Origin: Candidatus Saccharimonadota bacterium
GTDB lineage: Bacteria; Patescibacteriota; Saccharimonadia; Saccharimonadales; Saccharimonadaceae
Direction of reading: 5' to 3'
Length of the DNA: 64,000 nucleotides
NCBI GenBank assembly: GCA_905372095.1
Contig: CAJPNK010000001.1
Location: forward strand, 62,001-126,000
Made by a program: the position numbers and the translations under genes. A model generated the notes under the pieces. The model saw only the letters and a list, made by a program, of their open reading frames with translations, was not told the origin of the DNA and did not search any database. Position 1 is the first letter of the stretch. Each line of letters opens with the position of its first letter. This document shows, piece after piece, positions 13,930 through 23,041 of this stretch.

Positions 13930-16578
13930 TTACACTTCGCCCCAGTTATTGCCGATTTTGACGTCGACTTTAAGCTTAATACCGAGCTGCGGGTAGATAT
14001 TTTCCATAGTCTCTACCAGCATTTTGCTGACTATTTCGGCGTTTTGGCGCGGACACTCAACCATGATACTGTCATGGATTTGCAAAATTTGGTAGCCGAG
14101 CGGGGTATTTTTGTCTGTAGATATAGATTTGCTGCCTGAAGAGACTTGCCTTTCCGGCAAGGCGAATTCGTTCTTTTCGAATTTGCCGGTCTCTGAAGGT
14201 AGCAAATCTGGGCTTGTCATTATCGTCAGTCGCTTCTCTACCGCCAGCATCGCCAACTTCATCAAATCCGCCTCGGTACCTTGTATCGGCATATTAGCTG
14301 CTGCGCGCTCGGCAGCTGAACGAACAGCAAAATTATTCGATCTGACATCGGGCGTCGGCCGGCGACGGCCAAACAATGTCTGCACAAAGCCATCTTCGTG
14401 CGCTTGACGGATTGTTTGTTCCATGAACTCTTTGATGTGCGGACGGATACGATAATACTCGTCGATGAAATGCTGCGCCTCGCCGTAACTCATATTAGCG
14501 GCTGCTGCCAAACCATGCTGGCTCATGCCGTATAATACGCCGAAATTCACCACTTTAGCGCGGCGGCGCTGCGTTGGCGTCACTTCATTAATCGGTACGT
14601 TATAAACTTCAGCTGCCGTCTTGGCGTGAATATCAACGTCGGTATTAAAATCTTCAATCATCTGTTTTTCGCCCGCCATCACTGCTGCCAAACGCAGCTC
14701 AAATTGCGAATAATCAGCATTTACGAAAACATTGCCAGGTGCTGGCACAAAGGCATCGCGAATCTGCCGCCCCAACTCAGTACGAATCGGAATATTCTGC
14801 AAATTCGGGTTAGTGCTCGACAGTCGCCCAGTCGCTGTCGCATCTTGATTAAACGTCGTGTGAATATAGCCGTTAGCGTCCGTTTGCTCTGGTAAGGCTG
14901 CCACATAGGTATTCTGTAATTTCGATAGTTCGCGAAAACGCTCGACCAACTCAATAATTGGATGTTGCCCGCGCAGCTTATCAAGTTCCTTTTGGTTGGT
15001 TGAATAACCAGTTTTGCCTTTTTTGATACCGGCTGTCGGCAAGAGCAGCTTATCAAATAGCGCGCTAGCCAACTGCGCTGGGCTGGCGACATTAAATTCG
15101 TAACCGACCATATCATAAATATTTTGCTGAACCGCTGCAATCTCTTGCGCTAATGATTTATTCATTTTTTCGAGTTTGCTGGCATCGATTTTGATGCCTC
15201 GAAATTCCATTTGCGCTAAAACATTAATCAGTGGAAAATCCATCGTCTGCGCCACCTGCTGGAGGTCGGGCAGCTCAGCAAACGCCGACTTTTGCTGTTC
15301 ATAAAACGCCCACAGCGCTGCCATCGCCAATCTTGGGTCGTCCAAAGATTCTACGCCCGCCAAATCCGCTAATTCGCGCGATTTGCGCAAAGGATTTAAC
15401 AAAAATGAGCCCTGCGCGGTATCGTGTTTAACAGCCGGCAACTGCTGGCAGCCAGCACCGAGAAGCGTTTTGAGAAACTCCTTGGTGTCGTGGCCAACTA
15501 TCGAAGCTTCTGCTAAAATAGCGCTTGCTTTAGCCATCGGCAAGCGAGCGACCTTGCCTTTTTCATGGCTCAGCCAAACCATATCACCATCCCAAATTAC
15601 CAGTAATTCTGGCGCCATTACTAACATCGGGGTGACTTTATCGCCCGATATTTCAACAGCTGGCGCAAGAATATTATTTGGAGTCACTTCCGAAGAACTG
15701 TCGCGCATGTGTTGTGGTAATTTTCGCAACAATGAGCGAAACTCCAGCTTTTCGAGTAACTCTCGCAACTTTGCCGTGTCTAAGTCGCGCACGTTCATTG
15801 CCTCTAAATCAAGCTTCACTGGCGCATCGGTGAATAGTCGCGCCAATTCCCTACTCATATAAGCAGATTTTTTGCCAGTTTCTAATTTGCGGCGCAAGCT
15901 GTCTTTAATCTGCCATAGATTCTCATAAACACCGTCTAGCGTTTCAAATTGTTGTAGTAATTTGACGGCTGTCTTTTCGCCGACCCCCGGTACCCCAGGG
16001 ATATTATCCGACGAATCGCCTTTCAAGCTTTTCAAGTCGAGAAATTGGCCAATCCGAATACCGTAGCGCTTTTCAAACGCTGGAATGTCAAATTTATCAA
16101 TGTTAGTCAGGCCTTTTTTGAGTGCATAAAGATACGTATTTTGGTCGAGAATTTGCAGCGCGTCCAAGTCGCTAGTAATCAAATATGTTTCGATGCCGCC
16201 GTGCTGTTCAGCCTGCTTGTCTAGCGTTGCCATGATATCGTCGGCTTCATAATCATCAAATTCATACAGCGGCCAGCCAAAAGCTGCCAACAGCTCGTGT
16301 AAAATCGGAATCTGCGCATAAAAATCTGGCGGTGCTGGTTTGCGCCCGGCCTTATAATCAGGATAAATCGCCAACCGGCGGCGAATATTCGTTCCTCGTT
16401 TATCCCACGCTACGCAAACATAATCAGGCTCGAGCTGCTTGATTAATTCCAAGCTCAGCGCCGCGAAACCATACACGCCGCCTGTCGGTGTCCCGTCTGC
16501 GGTCGACAACCCAGGCATAGCATAATAACCGCGATAGAACACGCTTTTACCGTCGATAATCACCAAGCGTTTGACCAT
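13930..16578 (-). CDS. polA: DNA polymerase I, proofreading residues absent
   Basis: 882 aa. Domains: 5' nuclease (residues 1-300; VKRLVIIDGKSVFYRGYYAM, DDYEADDIMATL, LKGDSSDNIPGVPGVGEKTA), a shrunken exonuclease-like domain (about 310-440) lacking the DxE metal site (LLVIWDGDMVWL), and polymerase. Polymerase motif A is NADYSQFELRLAA, motif B RRRAKVVNFGVLYGMS, motif C LQIHDSIMVE. The enzyme should therefore do repair and Okazaki maturation without proofreading. Between the helix before motif C and motif C there is an extra stretch (about residues 790-818, SPDLLPSETGKFEKNE...) encoded by a palindromic insertion. The ATG follows a TATAAT box by 6 nt, so the mRNA is likely leaderless. Confidence 0.97.
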   Translation of the reverse strand: MVKRLVIIDGKSVFYRGYYAMPGLSTADGTPTGGVYGFAALSLELIKQLEPDYVCVAWDKRGTNIRRRLAIYPDYKAGRKPAPPDFYAQIPILHELLAAFGWPLYEFDDYEADDIMATLDKQAEQHGGIETYLITSDLDALQILDQNTYLYALKKGLTNIDKFDIPAFEKRYGIRIGQFLDLKSLKGDSSDNIPGVPGVGEKTAVKLLQQFETLDGVYENLWQIKDSLRRKLETGKKSAYMSRELARLFTDAPVKLDLEAMNVRDLDTAKLRELLEKLEFRSLLRKLPQHMRDSSSEVTPNNILAPAVEISGDKVTPMLVMAPELLVIWDGDMVWLSHEKGKVARLPMAKASAILAEASIVGHDTKEFLKTLLGAGCQQLPAVKHDTAQGSFLLNPLRKSRELADLAGVESLDDPRLAMAALWAFYEQQKSAFAELPDLQQVAQTMDFPLINVLAQMEFRGIKIDASKLEKMNKSLAQEIAAVQQNIYDMVGYEFNVASPAQLASALFDKLLLPTAGIKKGKTGYSTNQKELDKLRGQHPIIELVERFRELSKLQNTYVAALPEQTDANGYIHTTFNQDATATGRLSSTNPNLQNIPIRTELGRQIRDAFVPAPGNVFVNADYSQFELRLAAVMAGEKQMIEDFNTDVDIHAKTAAEVYNVPINEVTPTQRRRAKVVNFGVLYGMSQHGLAAAANMSYGEAQHFIDEYYRIRPHIKEFMEQTIRQAHEDGFVQTLFGRRRPTPDVRSNNFAVRSAAERAAANMPIQGTEADLMKLAMLAVEKRLTIMTSPDLLPSETGKFEKNEFALPERQVSSGSKSISTDKNTPLGYQILQIHDSIMVECPRQNAEIVSKMLVETMENIYPQLGIKLKVDVKIGNNWGEV
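14125..14209. repeat. 85-bp palindromic element inside polA
   Basis: Outer arms AGATTTGCTGCCTGAAGAGAC and GTCTCTGAAGGTAGCAAATCT are imperfect inverted repeats. An inner hairpin pairs CGGCAAGGCGAATTCG with CGAATTTGCCG. It adds about 28 in-frame codons at a loop just before motif C. Confidence 0.75.
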
Positions 16579-16649
16579 ATTTATATTATACGCTATCTAA
16601 GGGCCGTTACTTACAAGCGAATATAGCCATAATCATGTATACTAAGGTT

Positions 16650-17231
16650 ATGACATCACAAGAAAAACCAACCAAGATTTTGGCATTCGTCGGGCTGCCT
16701 GGCGCTGGTAAAACCGAAGCAACCAATTTCGTAGCCGCCAAAGGTTTTCCCAAAATCTACGGCGGCGGCATTTTGTACGACGAAATGCGCGCCCGAGGCG
16801 TTGAAATCACACCCGAATCGCAAGCCGAATTTCGCAAACAGTGGCGCGAACGCGACGGCAAAGACGTTATCGTCCGCCGCGCCGCCGAGCAATTGCACCG
16901 CTTAATTGATGCTGGCCAGCATCGTTTATTGTTCGACGGGCTCTATTCCTGGACAGAGTACAAGTTCCTCAAACACGAGTTTCCTGGCGAGCTCATCGTT
17001 GCAGCCATTGTCGCGCCAAAACATTTACGCCACCGCCGCCTCGCAACTCGTCCCGAGCGGCCATTCACCGCCGAACAAGCTAACCAGCGCGACTGGTCAG
17101 AGATTGAAGATATCGAAAAAGGCGGACCAATAGCTATCGCTGATTATTATTTAATTAACGACAGCGATATCACTGCGCTATACGCCAAGATTAATTCGCT
17201 ACTCAGTACAACTGGTTTCGTTAACGTATAG
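16650..17231 (+). CDS. P-loop kinase-like protein (dephospho-CoA kinase/adenylate kinase-like)
   Basis: 193 aa from the ATG at 16650, which follows TATACT by 6 nt; an in-frame ATG at 16635 lies before the -10 box and is rejected. Walker A is GLPGAGKT at about residue 15. A base- or substrate-binding region (IYGGGILYDEMRARGVE) and DGLYSWTEYKFLK (Walker B-like) follow. RHRRLATRPERPFT contains the Arg-rich lid typical of small-molecule kinases, then IADYYLINDSD. The substrate is not known. It stands alone between polA (divergent) and rpoD (convergent). Confidence 0.82.
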   Translation: MTSQEKPTKILAFVGLPGAGKTEATNFVAAKGFPKIYGGGILYDEMRARGVEITPESQAEFRKQWRERDGKDVIVRRAAEQLHRLIDAGQHRLLFDGLYSWTEYKFLKHEFPGELIVAAIVAPKHLRHRRLATRPERPFTAEQANQRDWSEIEDIEKGGPIAIADYYLINDSDITALYAKINSLLSTTGFVNV

Positions 17232-17246
17232 CACCTAAAACCAAAA

Positions 17247-18224
17247 CTATTGCAAGTAAGTATAAAGTTTTTTAGCGTCTTTATGCTTGCGTAGCTTCGC
17301 TAGCGCCTTGGCTTCAATCTGGCGAATTCGCTCGCGCGTTACCGCAAATTCTTGACCAACCTCTTCAAGTGTATGACTCTTGCCGCTGTCTAATCCAAAG
17401 CGCATCCGGACGATCTTTTGTTCGCGATCGCTCAACGTACCTAGCAAATCTTTAACTTGTTCCTTTAACAGCTGATTTGAGGCCGATTCCTCTGGACTAA
17501 TTGTACCTTCATCCTCAATGAAATCGCCCAGCACCGACTCGCCTTCGTCATCGCCGTCGCGACCGACGCCAGCATCCAAGCTCGAAATGTCCTGCTTGAT
17601 TTTCATGACATATTCGACTTTTTCTGGTTCCATCTCTAGCTCTTTAGCTAGCTCTTCAATCGTTGGCTCGCGATTCAGCTCCTGCGTCATGCGCCGCTGC
17701 GTGCGCAGCAATTTATTGATGGTTTCCACCATATGAACTGGAATACGAATCGTTCGCGCCTGATCAGCAATCGCCCGGGTAATCGCCTGGCGAATCCACC
17801 AGGTGGCATAAGTCGAGAATTTAAAGCCTTTATCCGGATCAAATTTTTCAACCGCGCGCAACAAACCAGTGTGGCCTTCTTGAATCAAATCCAAGAAGTC
17901 TAAGCCGCGGCCCGAATATCGTTTAGCGATCGATACCACCAGGCGCATATTTGCTTCGGCCATTTTATCTTTAGCTTTTTTGTCGCCTTCTTTGACGCGT
18001 TTTGCCAATTCTAGTTCTTCCTCGGCGCTCAGCAGCGGGATTTTGCCAATCTCGCGCAAATGCAGCCGCACTGAATCGTCCGAAATATCATCGAAATATT
18101 GATTAGCATTGAGTACATCTTCAGGAGTATCTTCGTCCATCAAATCGTTGATATCAGGCTCATTGATGTCTTGATCTTGTATATTGTCGTCAGATGGCTT
18201 CTGCGCTTGGTCGTCGTTTGTCAC
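17247..18224 (-). CDS. rpoD: Primary RNA polymerase sigma factor
   Basis: 325 aa. The N-terminal region is acidic and short with no region 1.1. Region 1.2/2.1 is VRLHLREIGKIPLLSAEEELELAKRV. Region 2.2-2.4 includes RLVVSIAKRYSGRGLDFLDLIQEG and FSTYATWWIRQAITRAI (-10 recognition), then regions 3 and 4.2 (LEEVGQEFAVTRERIRQIEAKALAKLRKH, -35 recognition). The start is GTG at 18224 with AAGGAGA upstream. The first 35 nt overlap the end of dnaG, so this is the dnaG-rpoD arrangement seen in many bacteria. Confidence 0.97.
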   Translation of the reverse strand: MTNDDQAQKPSDDNIQDQDINEPDINDLMDEDTPEDVLNANQYFDDISDDSVRLHLREIGKIPLLSAEEELELAKRVKEGDKKAKDKMAEANMRLVVSIAKRYSGRGLDFLDLIQEGHTGLLRAVEKFDPDKGFKFSTYATWWIRQAITRAIADQARTIRIPVHMVETINKLLRTQRRMTQELNREPTIEELAKELEMEPEKVEYVMKIKQDISSLDAGVGRDGDDEGESVLGDFIEDEGTISPEESASNQLLKEQVKDLLGTLSDREQKIVRMRFGLDSGKSHTLEEVGQEFAVTRERIRQIEAKALAKLRKHKDAKKLYTYLQ

Positions 18225-19950
18225 GAGCTTTCTCCTTGATTATGTTATTGAGTGCCGCGCGCAACTCTCTAGCCGCTGCCTCATCGCCAGCAGCTTCAGC
18301 GTCGCGTAACTTAGCTAATAATTCTTGTTGAGTTTGTTTGTTATGTTTATCCTCTTTATCCCGCAGCAGTTGGCACATCGCGACATAGCGATCGCCGCTA
18401 TCCCATGCTGCATAACGCTCTTCAGCGCGCAATGATACCATTTTTACATAAATATCAGCTTTTTGCAACTTTTTAGGGCGATTTTGCGGATCGTCTTCTT
18501 CGAGGAGTACCGTCGCTAATAACTCTCGCTCAGCGCTGCTCCACTGCTGGCGCCCGGCGCGGCGCAATTCTTCCAAGCATCTAGCATCATAAAGCGCCAA
18601 AGCCAAAATATCATCCTCTAGCACCGCCTGCTCGCTCTTAATAATCGATGTATTTGTAACAACAGGTTTGAAAGTTTGTTTCTTGACTGGTTCACCAGCT
18701 AATTTTTGGCGAACCGCCTCCTCGCTGGTATACGACATAGCGGCGATCCGCTTGATATAGTATTCGCGCTCGACGGGGTCAGCCAGCCCGCGCACTACTC
18801 GCAGCGCTGCCGTAGTAAAAGTTCGCCGGCCAACTGCTGTATCCAAATCGCAGCGCCCGGCATGCTGGCGCAACACCCATTCGACAGCTGGCTCGTTGCG
18901 AGTTACCGCTTCGCACCACACCTGAGCACTTGATTTGATCAGCTCGTCCGGGTCTTTAGCGCCATCTGGCAACGAAATAATTGTTAACTCAACGCCCTCA
19001 TGCGAGGCCAGCTCAATTGCCCGCTCAGTCGCCGCTACGCCAGCCTGATCGCCGTCATAGCAGAGGCGAACATCGCTGGTCAGCCGTTTGACCACTTTGA
19101 GATGATTTTCAGTCATCGACGTACCAGCGGTCGCGACTGTTTGCGCCACGCCCGTTTGGTGGCTGCTAACTACATCCAAGTTCCCCTCAACCATCACTAC
19201 GAAGCCACTTTTACGGATCGCCTCCTTGGCTTGGCTCAACGCGAAAATATGACGACCCTTATCATATAGTAATGTCTGCGGCGTATTCAGATATTTCGGC
19301 GCATTCGGCACATTGCCAATAATCCGCCCAGTAAAGCCAATTACTTGCCCGCCCTGATCCATCAACGGAATCATCATTCGACCGCGAAACAAATCCTTGC
19401 CATAGCGGTTTAATAGCCCCGCGTCGTTAATCTCTCGCTTAGTAAAACCTCTTTTTTCGAGCGCCGCCAGCAACGCCGTGCCGCTATCCGGCGCATAACC
19501 AATCTGAAAATCTTGAACAGTTTGCCGCGACAATCCTCGCTGCTTAAAAACATATTCAATCGCCTGCTGGCTACGCAATAAACTCTGTTGGAAATATCGT
19601 GCTGCTAGCTCGTTGGCTGCCAACAGCCGCTTTTTATAAGCACTGCGCTTTTTGGCACCAGCCGATTGATATTCGCTGAGGTCAACTCCAGCTTTGCGCG
19701 CCAAAAATTCCATCGCCTGGCGAAAATCCATCCCCTCGGCCTCCATCACAAAAGCGAAAACATCGCCGCCTTTGTTGCTCGAGAAATCATGCCAAATATT
19801 TTTTTCAGGACTTACGAAAAAGCTAGGCGTTTTCTCGCCAGTAAACGGACTCAACCCCTTATAACTGCGCCCTGCCCGCTTTAGCTCAACATATTCGCCA
19901 ATAACATCTTCGATATTGAGCCGCGAGCGAATTTCCTCCTTGGCATCCAT
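18190..19950 (-). CDS. dnaG: DNA primase with degenerate zinc-binding domain
   Basis: Makes RNA primers at the replication fork. 586 aa. The N-terminal domain aligns well (LSPFTGEKTPSFFVSPEKN, NKGGDVFAFVMEAEGMDF), but all four expected zinc ligands are replaced: Cys by S34, His by T37, and the C-x2-C pair by D55 and S58. The catalytic TOPRIM domain is intact (VVMVEGNLDVVSSHQTGV, VRLCYDGDQAGVAATERAIE). The C-terminal third carries a helicase-interaction-like helical domain. The start follows TATACT by about 8 nt. It is translated into rpoD by overlap. Confidence 0.96.
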   Translation of the reverse strand: MDAKEEIRSRLNIEDVIGEYVELKRAGRSYKGLSPFTGEKTPSFFVSPEKNIWHDFSSNKGGDVFAFVMEAEGMDFRQAMEFLARKAGVDLSEYQSAGAKKRSAYKKRLLAANELAARYFQQSLLRSQQAIEYVFKQRGLSRQTVQDFQIGYAPDSGTALLAALEKRGFTKREINDAGLLNRYGKDLFRGRMMIPLMDQGGQVIGFTGRIIGNVPNAPKYLNTPQTLLYDKGRHIFALSQAKEAIRKSGFVVMVEGNLDVVSSHQTGVAQTVATAGTSMTENHLKVVKRLTSDVRLCYDGDQAGVAATERAIELASHEGVELTIISLPDGAKDPDELIKSSAQVWCEAVTRNEPAVEWVLRQHAGRCDLDTAVGRRTFTTAALRVVRGLADPVEREYYIKRIAAMSYTSEEAVRQKLAGEPVKKQTFKPVVTNTSIIKSEQAVLEDDILALALYDARCLEELRRAGRQQWSSAERELLATVLLEEDDPQNRPKKLQKADIYVKMVSLRAEERYAAWDSGDRYVAMCQLLRDKEDKHNKQTQQELLAKLRDAEAAGDEAAARELRAALNNIIKEKARDKRRPSAEAI

Positions 19951-20004
19951 ACATTTTAGTATATCACTCTTTACCTCTGTTATCGGTTGTGGTTAAATAT
20001 AGGT

Positions 20005-20907
20005 ATGAATCAGGACCCTTACACCAATCCGCAACAACCGTATTCGCAGGGTTCTGCTAATAATTTACCACCAGAAAACCCGCAGCAGCCAGCCGCACCG
20101 TACAATCAGGTCTACGGCCAGCAAACACCGCAGCAGCAAACGGCACCTAATCCGTATTACAATAACCAAGCCGCCCAGCCGCAGCAGCCGGCATACCCGC
20201 AGCAAACATCCAGCCTGGCAACTAATCAGCCTGATCAACTACCGCAAATTAACCAAACCGCGCCATCGTACGACACAGGACCGCAGCCGCTAAGTACCTT
20301 CCCGGTTTACGCCAGCAGCTCGGATGATGATTATAATACTGTTGACTACCTTAACCGCATCGCTCCGCAAGAACAGCACACCATCAATCGAATCGCTATA
20401 TTTGCGCTCATTGGCACTGTTATTGCTAGCGTTATCATCATTTTGATTCTAATCATCAACCCTGGCGCATCTGATGCCAACAGTCTAATCCAGCCGATCC
20501 GCGATCGCACTGATACGCTGAACAAAGTCGTCGACGAAAACGAAGGCCGCCTGACGCAGACTGAAATTGCCGAGGCCAACACTGCGCTCAACAGCACCCT
20601 GACGACCATGCAAACCCGGCTAGACGCCATCATCAAAGAGCGCAAAATCCAGAAAAAATCCTCTAGTACCGAAAAAAGCTACCTAGAAGCCCTGCAGAAA
20701 AAGCTCAACGATTCCTACCAAAAAGGCAAGCTTGACAGCAGCTACGCCACCGCCATGACTTACGAATTAACCATTTTAAAGTCGCAACTCAACAAGCTTA
20801 AAAAGGTTAGCGACTCCAAATCAATCCGCTCGTTCTGCGACGAATCCATTAATAATATCAATGTTATTCTCAAAGCTTACCACGACTTCGCTTCAACCAA
20901 GCAGTAG
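20005..20907 (+). CDS. Single-pass membrane protein with Pro/Gln-rich N-terminus and coiled coil
   Basis: 300 aa from the ATG at 20005. Residues 1-115 are Q/P/N/Y-rich and disordered (NPQQPYSQGSANNLPPENPQ). One membrane helix lies at about 130-155 (IFALIGTVIASVIIILILII). The outer part is helical (LTQTEIAEANTALNSTLTTMQTRLDAIIKERKIQ) with a cysteine near the end. This tail-TM-coil layout recurs in surface proteins of small-genome bacteria. No named family is recognised. Confidence 0.8.
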   Translation: MNQDPYTNPQQPYSQGSANNLPPENPQQPAAPYNQVYGQQTPQQQTAPNPYYNNQAAQPQQPAYPQQTSSLATNQPDQLPQINQTAPSYDTGPQPLSTFPVYASSSDDDYNTVDYLNRIAPQEQHTINRIAIFALIGTVIASVIIILILIINPGASDANSLIQPIRDRTDTLNKVVDENEGRLTQTEIAEANTALNSTLTTMQTRLDAIIKERKIQKKSSSTEKSYLEALQKKLNDSYQKGKLDSSYATAMTYELTILKSQLNKLKKVSDSKSIRSFCDESINNINVILKAYHDFASTKQ

Positions 20908-20910
20908 CAG

Positions 20911-21249
20911 CTATTCCGTCACCAGCCGATAACTTAACCGCGCCAGGTCAAAAAGTTCTTCGTCGCTGAGCTGGCCGCTGCAAATCACCGTAATCCAGTG
21001 TTTTTTATTAAGATGAAAGCCCGGCTGAACCGATTCGTACTTTTGTTGTAACTTTAACGACAATTGCGGATCACATTTCAAGCTAATCCGCAACGGCTTT
21101 GAACCCTCGGCTATCAACGCAAACATCTTTTCGCTTTGGCCAGCATCTTTGCGGCCGACTTTGTACACAGCCACCTTATCGCCAAACGGATAGTCCAACC
21201 AGGCGCCTGGCAAACTTAGCAAAAACTCTTCAAACTGTTGGTGCGTCAT
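20911..21249 (-). CDS. MmcQ/YjbR family protein
   Basis: 112 aa from the ATG at 21249 (GGAG 9 nt upstream; the longer open frame is inside corA). Family landmarks are FEEFLLSLPGAWLDYPFGD near the N-terminus, KMFALIAEG, RISLKCDPQLSLKLQQKY and HLNKKHWITVICSGQLSDEEL. YjbR proteins have a CyaY-like fold with a proposed DNA-binding role. Its ATG overlaps the corA stop as ATGA, so it is translationally coupled to corA. Confidence 0.9.
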   Translation of the reverse strand: MTHQQFEEFLLSLPGAWLDYPFGDKVAVYKVGRKDAGQSEKMFALIAEGSKPLRISLKCDPQLSLKLQQKYESVQPGFHLNKKHWITVICSGQLSDEELFDLARLSYRLVTE

Positions 21250-22112
21250 AGCCATTTGCTCCGTACAAAGTATACCAGCATCAATATCGGCAAAACGACC
21301 AGCAGCGCCATCGTTATCCAAAACATTACATCGCTATGAAACGGCAGCTGCGAAAAATTCATGCCTGCCAGACCCGTCAAAAAAGACATTGGCATAAATA
21401 TCGTCGTTACAATCGTCAAACGCTTCATTACATCATTCATTCGGTTGGACACCACCGACAGATACATATCCAGGGCGCTAGTTAGCAGATCGCGCATCGT
21501 ATCGATCAGCTCGTGAACGCGCCAAGCGTAATCGTAGCTGTCGCGCGCATAAATCGCGCACTTTTCATCAAAAATACTATACCGGCCGTTACTCAAGCCA
21601 TTTAGCATATTCATCAGCGGCAAAATCACTTTGCGCAAATCCGCCAATTGGCGCTTGTACACAAAAAGCTGCTGCAACTGATGCTTGCCCGGATCGCGAA
21701 TCATTGTATCTTCTAATTGATCGGTTACGTCGTCAATCGAATTAAGAATCGGCATATATTGCTCGACTGTAAATTGAATCATCGTTGCTGCGATTAGCGA
21801 CGGTGACAGAGCGCCTGGCCGGTACGCTTCAATCCGCTCGGCAACCTCGCTATCTAATTCATCGCGGTGCAAGGTGATAACTTTGTTTTTACTGAGCAAA
21901 ATCGTCAACCCTTGCCAATGGACATTGCGGCGTTCAATGCTCGGGATTTCCGCCTTAATCATTAGCCAATCGCCGCCTTCGACCGCTTGCGGCAGCCAAC
22001 GGTTCTCAATCAAAATCCGCCGCTGCAACTCCGATAAGTTTAATTTTTCAATTAAGCTTTGCCGTACTTCTAGCGAATCCTCGCTGATATCATGCCATAT
22101 TTTATCTGTCAC
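21246..22112 (-). CDS. corA: CorA-family Mg2+ transporter
   Basis: 288 aa. A long cytoplasmic alpha/beta domain and stalk helix lead to two C-terminal membrane helices. The signature GMN sits after the first one (FLTGLAGMNFSQLP), and the protein ends VLVYFVRSKWL-like (here LMLVYFVRSKWL). It forms a pentameric channel for divalent cations. The start is GTG overlapping the orn stop (GTGA), and the stop overlaps the YjbR start, so orn-corA-yjbR form one unit. Confidence 0.95.
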   Translation of the reverse strand: MTDKIWHDISEDSLEVRQSLIEKLNLSELQRRILIENRWLPQAVEGGDWLMIKAEIPSIERRNVHWQGLTILLSKNKVITLHRDELDSEVAERIEAYRPGALSPSLIAATMIQFTVEQYMPILNSIDDVTDQLEDTMIRDPGKHQLQQLFVYKRQLADLRKVILPLMNMLNGLSNGRYSIFDEKCAIYARDSYDYAWRVHELIDTMRDLLTSALDMYLSVVSNRMNDVMKRLTIVTTIFMPMSFLTGLAGMNFSQLPFHSDVMFWITMALLVVLPILMLVYFVRSKWL

Positions 22113-22660
22113 GCCTTCACCTTCTTTAAATAATACTTAAGTTCCATGATACTGCCACGGATGTCCTCCAGCGCCCGATGATCTTCTGGTTTGGCAAATT
22201 TCTTGCCATATTTGCCTTCAAACACCACCTTCCAAGCACTGACATCCAACATCCGGTAGTGTAGTCTTTTTGACAACGTAGGCCACCACTGGTCGATGAA
22301 CCGACGATCCTGGTGGATTGAATTACCACCCAGTAAAATCCGCGACTCATCTGCAAAATGTTTATCGCAAAACGCCAGCAACTCACGCTCCACCTCGGCT
22401 AGCTGCTTGCCCGAGACATTTTGCTCCTCCAGCCCACGCCGTGCCTCTGGATGTTCGTTCCAAAAGCTAGCATTTCGATCCAGCAATTTCCTTAGTTTCT
22501 CTGGGTCGTGTTGTACAACTCCCTCATATGTCGCAATTTCCGTAAAATCCCAATCCGTGACGATCGCCGCCGCCTCCAAAATCTCATCATGCACTGGATC
22601 CAATCCAGTCATCTCCAGATCCATCCACAAAATCTTTTTCGGCTTAAAACTAGCTTTCAT
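22109..22660 (-). CDS. orn: Oligoribonuclease (DEDDh exonuclease)
   Basis: Degrades 2-5-nt RNAs to mononucleotides at the end of mRNA decay. 183 aa. The ExoI motif is WMDLEMTGLDP, then LGGNSIHQDRRFIDQWWP and DVSAWKVVFE, with the final H-x4-D (HRALEDI). These give the D-E-D-D-H catalytic set. The ATG follows TATACT (22667-22672) by 6 nt. It heads the orn-corA-yjbR unit. Confidence 0.95.
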   Translation of the reverse strand: MKASFKPKKILWMDLEMTGLDPVHDEILEAAAIVTDWDFTEIATYEGVVQHDPEKLRKLLDRNASFWNEHPEARRGLEEQNVSGKQLAEVERELLAFCDKHFADESRILLGGNSIHQDRRFIDQWWPTLSKRLHYRMLDVSAWKVVFEGKYGKKFAKPEDHRALEDIRGSIMELKYYLKKVKA

Positions 22661-22845
22661 ATCTCTAGTATACTACTTTTTGGTATCGTAGTAATCTTGC
22701 AAAAACTGTTCTGGCGCCTGCTACAGCAAGCGCTCTAATACAAAGAAATACCCCTCCTGGCGCGAAGAGGGGTCTGCCGCCCCAGCGGAAGTTGCGGCCA
22801 AGAAAGGCCAGACAACCCTCGCCGGGGCGGGGTGGGAGGGGGTCA
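22661..22845. other. Gap between orn and the structured transcript
   Basis: Contains the orn promoter (minus strand, TATACT), then from 22742 a GC-rich stretch with the terminator-like hairpin and further inverted repeats (CCGCCCC at 22777 pairing with GGGGCGG near 22824; GGCCAAGAAAGGCC between). No gene is seen. Confidence 0.7.
22742..22773 (-). terminator. Terminator at the end of the structured transcript
   Basis: The minus strand reads ACCCCTC, a loop of 10 nt, GAGGGGT, then ATTTCTTTG. The stem is strong and the T tract is weak. Confidence 0.6.
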
Positions 22846-23040
22846 TCACCTAAGCGCAGCCGCCCCCTCCCTCAGCCGACGGATGAACTCCCAGGGATCG
22901 CCCCCTGGGTACGTCAACTTCACTTCTGTTGCAGAAGTGGAGTTGACGTAATAAATGGCCTTCCGGGGGTTACCATTCCCCCAAAAGACTACTTTAATCC
23001 TGATGGAGCCGCCCGAAAGCGGCTTCATCAGGATATTCAT
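22846..23040 (-). CDS. Possible 64-aa protein in the structured transcript
   Basis: The frame starts ATG at 23040 (MNILMKPLSGGSIRIKVVFW) and runs to GAAALR; an upstream GTG would add 7 residues. The sequence has a plausible beta-rich character (AIYYVNSTSATEVKLTYPGG, then DPWEFIRRLREG). The ATG is 1 nt after the stop of the 38-aa frame upstream, which would allow coupling. Against it, three coding stretches coincide with near-perfect hairpins, so the frame may be accidental in a structured RNA. Codon use (AGG, GGG, CCC) is unlike the core genes. Confidence 0.35.
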   Translation of the reverse strand: MNILMKPLSGGSIRIKVVFWGNGNPRKAIYYVNSTSATEVKLTYPGGDPWEFIRRLREGAAALR

Positions 23041-23041
23041 C

